Shown: positions 8,377-14,221 of the stretch, one piece after another | How the letters are laid out: each line of letters begins with the position of its first letter | Position numbering within the stretch: the first letter of the stretch is position 1 | Assembly: GCA_025210795.1 (NCBI GenBank) | Contig: JAOAQZ010000005.1 | Coordinates: 1-64,000 of the forward strand | Reading direction: 5' to 3' | Length of the DNA: 64,000 bases | Origin: Cohaesibacter sp. | GTDB lineage: Bacteria; Pseudomonadota; Alphaproteobacteria; Rhizobiales; Cohaesibacteraceae | Translations under genes and position numbers: made by a program | Notes under the pieces: generated by a model | The model's database searches: none | What the model was told of the DNA's origin: nothing | What the model saw: the letters and a program-made list of their open reading frames with translations, nothing else

Positions 8377-9018
8377 TCACCGCCAATGTGGCGCCCTCCA
8401 TCCAGCTTGAACCGCTTCAGCCTCTGAGCAGAACCAGCGTTCCCCCTTCTTCAAATTGATCTTTGTCCGCTTATACCAAGGAGACCAAGGAGCATGATAG
8501 ATCCTGCCGTTCCTTGAGATATTGCCTTTAATTGGGCAGCCCTCAGGAGCTTCCTGAGCCGCAACATTCCATCGCGCCTCCCTAAACTCCCATGCTGTCT
8601 GACTTTCCTCACGCCAGATCCCAAGGCCCTCAGACTTGGCCTTGCCCTCATCTGCTGCATAGTCCTGAGAGTATTTCCGGAAAGCCCAGGCAAAGCCCTG
8701 CCGGACCATATGCCGGTTTATCTCAAGATCTCCCTGCCAGCAGACAGAGATTTCCCTGCCATATCCATCATTGCCTTGAGACTTGCATTTAATGGGCCCC
8801 AAGGAGGCTATACGCGCCATTTCATCAGTTGCGACCTTGCCACAAGGCCAGCCACGTTTACCCCCTCCCTTGCACTTCTGCCCCTCTTCAGGAGCATCAA
8901 TGCCATGAAGGCGATGAGCCACATTGTCGATTTTAAGGGTATCACCATCAACAACCTGAACGCTTGAAGCAAAGGCAGGAGCTGAAAACAGCAACGCAGC
9001 AAGAAAACAAATTCGCAT
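8377..9018 (-). CDS. Secreted thermonuclease (SNase-like) protein
   Basis: The 213-residue protein begins with a signal peptide (MRICFLAALLFSAPAFA) and continues with a staphylococcal-nuclease fold: VVDGDTLKID, HRLHGIDAPE and DGYGREISV carry the equivalents of the catalytic Arg, Glu and Arg residues. A C-terminal extension of about 70 residues follows, with cysteines and a WSPWYKRTKI segment seen in alphaproteobacterial homologues. It should cut DNA or RNA in the periplasm or outside the cell with calcium. The longer frame to 9198 adds residues unlike a signal peptide, so I chose the ATG at 9018. Its place on the island next to small unknown genes gives no further clue to its job. Confidence 0.85.
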   Translation of the reverse strand: MRICFLAALLFSAPAFASSVQVVDGDTLKIDNVAHRLHGIDAPEEGQKCKGGGKRGWPCGKVATDEMARIASLGPIKCKSQGNDGYGREISVCWQGDLEINRHMVRQGFAWAFRKYSQDYAADEGKAKSEGLGIWREESQTAWEFREARWNVAAQEAPEGCPIKGNISRNGRIYHAPWSPWYKRTKINLKKGERWFCSEAEAVQAGWRAPHWR

Positions 9019-9041
9019 GACAATCTCAAAAAGCTTAAAGT

Positions 9042-9254
9042 ATGGCCATAACTCTATTCGCAACCAAACAAGATCCGCAACCGAGGCTGCCTCAAATGCG
9101 ACAACCTTACCCACAAATCGTAAAACTCTTAGAAGAGGCGGCCAATCTCGCAAGAGACGATGATGCAGCCCGATTGGTCTATATGCTCGAGACAGCAAAG
9201 CTCGAGGCTGAGAGCATTGGAACCCAGATCAAGGCAAAGATCCGGTACCAGTAA
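9042..9254 (+). CDS. Small hypothetical protein (70 aa)
   Basis: I do not recognise this protein. It has 70 residues, mostly helical, with an N-terminal proline-rich part and a helix pair rich in Ala, Glu and Asp (IVKLLEEAANLARDDDAA). It has no signal peptide or membrane segment. It is divergent from the thermonuclease gene with only 23 bases between the starts, which leaves little room for two promoters, and its ribosome binding site is weak. It could be real or a chance frame. Confidence 0.5.
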   Translation: MAITLFATKQDPQPRLPQMRQPYPQIVKLLEEAANLARDDDAARLVYMLETAKLEAESIGTQIKAKIRYQ

Positions 9255-9372
9255 GCATCGCCTAAAGCCTAACCTGATAACTGCAAATACACGCATTAAT
9301 GACTCGACATTCATCGTGCATGGTTTAGATTGGCGGCCTCTTTGGTGATTATTTATTACAGGTATTTTTTCC

Positions 9373-9705
9373 ATGGGCAGCAAAACATCTATCGCAGTTT
9401 TAGCAATTTCTGGCGCACTTGTTCTTTCTGGTTGTTCGACATCAAAAGTGGTTCAAACCGAAGAAATCGGTGACAACAATCTCACTTGCGAACAGATCAA
9501 ATTCGAGATCGCAGAAGCCAAGCGCTTTGAAAACGAAGCACAAGGCAAAAAGGGAATCACAGGCACCAATGTTGCGGCTGCTGCTCTCTTCTGGCCTGCT
9601 TTGATCGTAACCTATTCCTCTGCTGAAGAAGCTGAGAACGCAGCCCGCACACGTCAGGCAAACTTGGTTCGCATTGCTAATCAAAAACAGTGCCCGGCTG
9701 ACTAA
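9373..9705 (+). CDS. Small lipoprotein
   Basis: The 110-residue protein has a lipoprotein signal peptide ending in the lipobox LSGC (C21), so it should be lipidated and anchored in a membrane. The mature part has a short helical segment rich in Glu and Lys, a hydrophobic stretch (GTNVAAAALFWPALIV) and a second helix rich in Ala, Glu and Arg, with two further cysteines (in LTCEQ and KQCPAD). I do not recognise the family. Similar short lipoproteins with a central glycine/alanine hydrophobic stretch are common on alphaproteobacterial islands. Confidence 0.75.
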   Translation: MGSKTSIAVLAISGALVLSGCSTSKVVQTEEIGDNNLTCEQIKFEIAEAKRFENEAQGKKGITGTNVAAAALFWPALIVTYSSAEEAENAARTRQANLVRIANQKQCPAD

Positions 9706-10076
9706 TATCAGCAGGCACAGAAACCTTTGTTTGAGACAATATCCGTAAGAGGTGCAGAATTGTCTTGTTCTGCTTGATCTGAGGCGGGATCTGGCCGGTT
9801 GCCACCATGGCCCTTAGCAGTTCTGCATCTCTTGCTGTCATACCTCTAACCAGTAGAGCTGAACGACATTATGTCCAAGTAGACTATGTTGAGAATACGA
9901 ATACAAGCATTTAGCTCTCTTTGGAAAATAGCTTCTTGAAAACCACCATTTTAAAGAAACCCATCAGAATAATATTCCTATGATCTGTTAGGCCTATTTT
10001 CTACTCTGAAAACTGTTTCTTGAAATTATGCTTCTTAAAAGCTAGGATCATAGTGACTTTTAAGAAAGGATACCGC
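9706..10076. other. Mostly non-coding stretch with a doubtful antisense frame
   Basis: No firm gene is seen. A 54-codon minus-strand frame from the ATG at 9841 to a stop at 9677 has protein-like composition (RDAELLRAMVATGQIPPQI) but runs into the 3' end of the lipoprotein gene on the other strand. It may be a remnant. AAGAAAGGA at about 10062-10070 is the ribosome binding site of the recombinase gene. Confidence 0.3.
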
Positions 10077-10658
10077 ATGCTCGTAGGATATGCACGTGTC
10101 TCAACTCAAGATCAAAATCCAGAGATGCAGATCGATGCACTAAAAGAAGTTGGTTGCGAGAAAATCTTTTTGGAGAAGGCGTCAGGTGCACAGAGAGACC
10201 GGCCAGCGTTGCTACAAGCTATTTCGTATCTTCGAGAAGGTGATGCGCTGGTTGTCTGGAAGATGGATCGTCTTGCAAGATCTCTAAAACAATTGATTGA
10301 GACAATTGAGGAACTGGATAAGAATTCAATTGGATTCCGATCTCTTACAGAAGCTATCGACACAACAACACCCGGCGGCAAGCTGATTTTCCATATCTTT
10401 GGTGCCTTAGCAGAGTTTGAGCGTTCGATCATTCGAGAGCGCACAAAAGCTGGTCTAGTCGCAGCACGTGCGCGGGGAAAAATAGGCGGTCGACCACCAG
10501 CAATGAAAGATAATGACATCATTGCAGCCAAGGCACTTCTGGCTGATCCTGATATTACCGTTAAGGAAATTGCTAGCCGCATCGGCGTATCTGTAGCTAC
10601 ACTTTATAAGCACATACCAGCAGGTAGATCAGCTATCACAATGAAGGCACCGGAATAA
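10077..10658 (+). CDS. Serine recombinase of the resolvase/invertase family
   Basis: The 193-residue protein has the resolvase catalytic domain, with the nucleophile S9 in GYARVSTQDQN, the arginine-rich active site in DRLARSLKQL, and the E-helix segment FGALAEFERSIIRERT. A C-terminal helix-turn-helix follows (DITVKEIASRIGVSVATLYK). These enzymes resolve cointegrates or invert DNA. I chose the ATG at 10077 because AAGAAAGGA precedes it; the frame upstream is not domain-like. No transposase or inverted repeats were seen next to it, so it may be left over from a Tn3-like or plasmid segment now inside the island, or it may act on an unseen site. Confidence 0.92.
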   Translation: MLVGYARVSTQDQNPEMQIDALKEVGCEKIFLEKASGAQRDRPALLQAISYLREGDALVVWKMDRLARSLKQLIETIEELDKNSIGFRSLTEAIDTTTPGGKLIFHIFGALAEFERSIIRERTKAGLVAARARGKIGGRPPAMKDNDIIAAKALLADPDITVKEIASRIGVSVATLYKHIPAGRSAITMKAPE

Positions 10659-10686
10659 GAAAGTCACTGAATTAGGAAAGGTTGAG

Positions 10687-10878
10687 ATGAGTTGCACGGA
10701 TAAGAAGAAGCCTTATTTCACGGGTTTTCCTAAACGATATTATGAGCTTAAAGAGGAAATATATGAAAAGTTCGGCATGCTTGAAAGTTCGGATTATCAA
10801 GAAATCTGGGACAAAGTGAGAAAAGAAAAGAGGCTTAGCCAGAAAGCAAAGAACCCTCCTTCAATCCCACAAGATTGA
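10687..10878 (+). CDS. Small hypothetical protein (63 aa)
   Basis: This 63-residue protein is not recognised. It is highly charged and helical, with lysine-rich ends and the segment RYYELKEEIYEKFG. It has no signal peptide. An AGG-rich sequence (AGGAAAGGTTGAG) precedes the ATG, and it follows the recombinase gene after 28 bases in the same direction, so it may be co-transcribed with it. Its job is unknown. Confidence 0.55.
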   Translation: MSCTDKKKPYFTGFPKRYYELKEEIYEKFGMLESSDYQEIWDKVRKEKRLSQKAKNPPSIPQD

Positions 10879-10924
10879 ATAGTTCTATCAATAGCCGCAT
10901 CCAAAGAGGAAGAGATCGTTTCCT

Positions 10925-11743
10925 CTATAAATCGATAATATTGTGAAAAATACCTATCGCAACAGCATGGGTTTTGTTTGTTGCTCCAAGCTTACGCATT
11001 ATCTGCCGCATATGCGCTTCGACTGTATGACTGGAAATCACTAGTATTTCAGCTATATCTGCCATTGTTTTCCCACGAGCGGTCCAACTCAACACATCTC
11101 GTTCTCTAGCAGTCAATGAACTCCTAGAGATGCTTTCTCCATTTTCCCCAAAAAACCGTTTATGTTTTTTCGTGAACACATCATTCAAATCCATCACTTT
11201 CTGAGCCCAGTACAGCATCAGCATATGCAGATCATGGCGCTCTCGCTTTAGCATAAATCGGAGGCGGCTTATTCGATCCTTCCAAAAGAACGTACAGCAA
11301 GCACTATTTTGCCGACCGAGACTATCAACAAAGTGGAATGGCACAACAAAACCGTTCTTTAGTCCGTGATCACGAGCGGCAGCCAAAACATCAACGTCAT
11401 GGCTACGTTTTGTTATCTTCTTTTGAAAGCTCTCGTTTCGTGCAACCTCATCCCATGTAAATGGTGTATTACGCCTTCTTGCAGCAGATAAAACGGGATC
11501 AAATTGAACCATATTGAACCCTCTATAATCCTCGTCCCATTCTCGGGAAACAGTTGCTAAATGAAAGGGTTCGTCAATACTTGCGTCGCCAACATCAATA
11601 AATGAAAAGTGTGAAAACCCATAGGATTCAATAATACCCTGCATTGCAGATTTTAATGCCTCAAAACTATCGCATGTCTCTATTTTAACAAGGCTTTCTT
11701 GAATCTTCATACTTTGTTCATCCCGGAAATCCGGGATGTCCAT
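10925..11743 (-). CDS. LuxR-family quorum-sensing regulator
   Basis: The 272-residue protein joins an autoinducer-binding domain to a C-terminal LuxR helix-turn-helix (LTARERDVLSWTARGKTMAD). The signal-binding residues fit the LuxR canon in both identity and spacing: W69, Y73, D82, P83 and W97, corresponding to W57, Y61, D70, P71 and W85 of TraR-type proteins. It should therefore bind an acyl-homoserine lactone. It is divergent from a luxI-type gene 54 bases away, the usual paired arrangement. The start at 11743 is uncertain: the ATG at 11710 would shorten the protein by 11 residues and leave the 20-bp dyad at 11719-11738 outside the coding region. Confidence 0.92.
   Translation of the reverse strand: MDIPDFRDEQSMKIQESLVKIETCDSFEALKSAMQGIIESYGFSHFSFIDVGDASIDEPFHLATVSREWDEDYRGFNMVQFDPVLSAARRRNTPFTWDEVARNESFQKKITKRSHDVDVLAAARDHGLKNGFVVPFHFVDSLGRQNSACCTFFWKDRISRLRFMLKRERHDLHMLMLYWAQKVMDLNDVFTKKHKRFFGENGESISRSSLTARERDVLSWTARGKTMADIAEILVISSHTVEAHMRQIMRKLGATNKTHAVAIGIFHNIIDL
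11719..11738. promoter_or_regulatory. Candidate lux box (20-bp perfect dyad)
   Basis: CATCCCGG and CCGGGATG form perfect 8-bp arms around AAAT, giving a 20-bp palindrome, the usual size of a lux box. It lies about 60-80 bases upstream of the luxI start, which suits activation near the -42.5 position with a -10 region around the AT-rich bases 11750-11764. It overlaps the luxR coding start if 11743 is correct. The sequence itself differs from the classic CTG(N10)CAG pattern, so binding is inference. Confidence 0.45.
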
Positions 11744-11765
11744 CTTTCATAAATTAAGAAAACAT

Positions 11766-11797
11766 CCCTGTACAAAACTAAGAAAATAGGTGCAGGG
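11766..11797. promoter_or_regulatory. Imperfect inverted repeat before luxI
   Basis: CCCTGTAC (11766-11773) and GTGCAGGG (11790-11797) match in seven of eight pairs across a 16-base spacer. The right arm touches the luxI start codon and could fold over the ribosome binding region. It may be a second regulator site or an mRNA hairpin controlling luxI translation. Confidence 0.3.
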
Positions 11798-12457
11798 ATG
11801 AATGTATCTGCTTATCGCGGTTGTCTGTTCTCAGCCAACTCAATTGATGATCGTTTGAGTCATGTCTTTCGTATAAGAAAGAAAATTTTTGTCGATCATT
11901 ACTCATGGGACATTCCCCATGATGATGAAACAGAAATTGACCAATTTGACCATGCAAATGCCATTTATGGTCTTCTTTGTCATAAAAATCAACCATTTGG
12001 GGTATTTCGGGCAATTCGATGTGATCGCAGGTATCTAGCTAAATCATTATTTCCAGAACTTGCAACCAAGCATAAGTTTCCGAGCGATCCCCGACATTGG
12101 GAAATTAGTAGGTTTGGAGTACTGCCTTCGGCCGCATACAAGCGGCTTAATTCCCAAATGCTCTATGCATTCATGTTCCGTTTTGCTCTCGAAGTTAATG
12201 CCAGGTCTCTGGTTGCGATGACTGATCGAAACCATGAACGCCTTCTTTCTCTATTTGGCATTTCAACTATACGGTACGGCCCATCTAGGAATGATCTCTG
12301 CACCTGCAAAGACAAGCTTCCTTTAGAAGTCGTTGCTGGAGAGATTCCAATGGATTCCCAGACCAGCCCCAAAGCCAATCAACTTTTAAACCTCGCTACC
12401 ATGATGGAGATTGAAGATGTTGCATCCATTTTCAGACCTACAAGCCTTTCAGCGTGA
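11798..12457 (+). CDS. Acyl-homoserine-lactone synthase, LuxI family
   Basis: LuxI enzymes make acyl-homoserine lactones from S-adenosylmethionine and acyl carriers. The 219-residue protein keeps the invariant residues with correct spacing: R27, F31 and W37 in the N-terminal RIRKKIFVDHYSW segment, D48 and D51, R71, and E102/R105 in EISRFGV. The fold continues with AFMFRFALEVNARSLVAMTD. It is divergent from the LuxR gene, and its 3' end overlaps the P450 start by 41 bases, so the three probably form one regulated cassette. The acyl chain cannot be predicted. Confidence 0.92.
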   Translation: MNVSAYRGCLFSANSIDDRLSHVFRIRKKIFVDHYSWDIPHDDETEIDQFDHANAIYGLLCHKNQPFGVFRAIRCDRRYLAKSLFPELATKHKFPSDPRHWEISRFGVLPSAAYKRLNSQMLYAFMFRFALEVNARSLVAMTDRNHERLLSLFGISTIRYGPSRNDLCTCKDKLPLEVVAGEIPMDSQTSPKANQLLNLATMMEIEDVASIFRPTSLSA

Positions 12458-13712
12458 CACTCTAGGCTTCATGCTTAATCGTGGGTGTGCAGCAACGGAG
12501 CCCTTGGTACAGCTACGCGTTGGCATTAGCCCGGTTTTTCTCGTTGCAGATCCTTCCCTTGCAAAACACATTCTAAAAGAAACTGAAGACAAGTTAGATA
12601 AGGGTCGCCTAATTTGGAAAATGAGAGAAGTTCTTGGGCGCAGCTCACTAACTATTAGTGGGGAAGAGCACAGAACCCGCAGAGCAGCTATTCATCGCCA
12701 ATTGGCGACTGGTGTTGCTGGCAACTATATCCCCATTATCTGTAGCATTATCGATCAGTGGATTGCGGAAACAACTGCGCAGAAAGAAGACATTAAAGTA
12801 CATCAAACCACTGCACGACTCGCAATGCGCATCATTGGAGCTATTGTTTTTGGACATAATGTACTCAGTCGCGCAGATGAGACCGCGATTGTTGAAGCTG
12901 TTGCTTTAGCGGAAGATGATCTTGCTGCCCGTATATTCCAAGTATTACCCGATATGCCGTGGCAAAAAAGAGCCAAGAAGGAAAAGCTAGCTCGTGCCAA
13001 AGCAATAATGACAAATGTGGTTGCTCGCAATCGCCCCAAAGCTACAGAGGGATCACTGATGCAAGCATTTGAGGAGCTTGCTCTTGATGATCAAACACTT
13101 AATGAAGAAGTAATGCTAATGCTTTTATCTGGCCACCATACGAGTGGTACGGCGATGGCATGGCTGGTCTACTATCTTGCCACTGACTCTGATTTAAATC
13201 AGAAACTTGTCGAAGAATCCGCCCTGCTTACCAAGGACGGTCTGGAGCTAACAGCAAGTTCCATTCGAAAAGCTCCCATTTCAAAGAAGTTTGTTCAAGA
13301 GGTGGTAAGACTGTATCCGTCAACCTATTGGCTTTCTCGGGAAACTAAACGCTCTATCAGCCTGGGAGACAGGGTCCTGAAGAAAGGCACGTCCTTGATA
13401 ATTTCACCTTGGCACTATCATCGTGATGCTAAGTATTGGAATGAACCAGATCAGTTCAATATAGATCGAAAATTTGTTGGTGATCACTACATGCCGTTTG
13501 GGCTAGGAGCAAGAGCGTGTGTTGGCATGAACTTAGCTATGCTAGAGCTGCAACTCTTGGCCCTGAACTTCGCTTCATCAATCAACGCTCGTGTCACAAG
13601 CCAAATTCCAGCCGCACCACCCAGAGCTTCCATAACGTTACATCCATCAGATATCCGGATTTCGGTAACACCTGCGAAACCAAATGTTTCAACTTTTCAA
13701 GATGTGGCATGA
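12417..13712 (+). CDS. Cytochrome P450
   Basis: This 431-residue protein shows the P450 landmarks: the I-helix motif SGHHTSGTA, the ExxR of the K-helix in EVVRLYPSTYW, and the haem-binding loop FGLGARACVG with the cysteine ligand C368. It is soluble, like other bacterial P450s, and needs ferredoxin and reductase partners that are not encoded nearby. The ATG at 12417 has GGAG seven bases upstream and is preferred to the TTG at 12411. It overlaps luxI, so it should be expressed with the signal synthase. It may oxidise the signal, its fatty-acid precursor or a quorum-controlled metabolite; the substrate is unknown. Confidence 0.93.
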   Translation: MLHPFSDLQAFQRDTLGFMLNRGCAATEPLVQLRVGISPVFLVADPSLAKHILKETEDKLDKGRLIWKMREVLGRSSLTISGEEHRTRRAAIHRQLATGVAGNYIPIICSIIDQWIAETTAQKEDIKVHQTTARLAMRIIGAIVFGHNVLSRADETAIVEAVALAEDDLAARIFQVLPDMPWQKRAKKEKLARAKAIMTNVVARNRPKATEGSLMQAFEELALDDQTLNEEVMLMLLSGHHTSGTAMAWLVYYLATDSDLNQKLVEESALLTKDGLELTASSIRKAPISKKFVQEVVRLYPSTYWLSRETKRSISLGDRVLKKGTSLIISPWHYHRDAKYWNEPDQFNIDRKFVGDHYMPFGLGARACVGMNLAMLELQLLALNFASSINARVTSQIPAAPPRASITLHPSDIRISVTPAKPNVSTFQDVA

Positions 13713-13719
13713 GGTAAGT

Positions 13720-13914
13720 ATGATGAGTGAAAATCATTCAACCGCAGACCAAGTCGCGAAGCTTGCATTGTTGGAAATCGAGACTTTACGAATGTTGAGA
13801 ATGGCGGAAACAGCATCTGAGCCTTTTATCGCCTACCTTATGAATATGGCGCTAATCGATATTGGTAAAAGGCTTGCTACACTATCAAATCAGCCTAGTG
13901 AGCAAGCGAAATAA
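13720..13914 (+). CDS. Small helical protein of the luxI-P450 operon
   Basis: I do not recognise this 64-residue protein. It appears wholly helical (QVAKLALLEIETLRMLRMAE) with no signal peptide. It begins seven bases after the P450 stop, with GAGGTAAG before its paired ATG codons (13720 and 13723), so it is very likely co-translated with the P450 gene. It may be a partner of the enzyme or a small regulator. Confidence 0.6.
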   Translation: MMSENHSTADQVAKLALLEIETLRMLRMAETASEPFIAYLMNMALIDIGKRLATLSNQPSEQAK

Positions 13915-13917
13915 ACA

Positions 13918-13972
13918 GGATTGAACTGACTACTGAATCCCACAGCTTAGATTCTCGGAGTTAGTTCAATCC
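13918..13972 (+). terminator. Hairpin after the luxI-P450 operon
   Basis: GGATTGAACTGACT (13918-13931) and AGTTAGTTCAATCC (13959-13972) pair in 13 of 14 positions. An inner GAATC/GATTC stem adds to the fold. It starts three bases after the stop codon of the last gene. No T-run follows, so it may stabilise the mRNA 3' end or act as a weak terminator. Confidence 0.35.
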
Positions 13973-14044
13973 AGCTAATTTCAAGGGTATATCGGCAGTT
14001 TTACAATCCATAATCTAGGAAACTTCTGACCTCGTTTGGCAGAT

Positions 14045-14209
14045 TTTGACTACCTTGATCAAATTTACATTAAGGCAAAACTGAAAGAGTGGGAAGTCTA
14101 TTACAACTGCCACAAACCACACGTTGGCCTAAAAGGTAAGCCTCTGCTCGAAGTGCTCCGAGAAAAGCTTCAATCAAAGCCCAAAAAGTCTAAAATGGTG
14201 CGTCAATAA
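14045..14209 (+). pseudogene. C-terminal fragment of an IS481-like transposase
   Basis: The frame ending at the TAA at 14207-14209 encodes a typical integrase-core C-terminus, with KLKEWEVYYNCHKPH followed by GLKGKPLLEVLREKL. The rest of the gene is absent: upstream the frame reaches a stop at 14027-14029 with no match. It is a decayed transposase remnant lying between the luxI-P450 operon and the RTX gene and marks a past junction between cargo blocks. Confidence 0.65.
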
Positions 14210-14221
14210 AGGTGAAAGATA

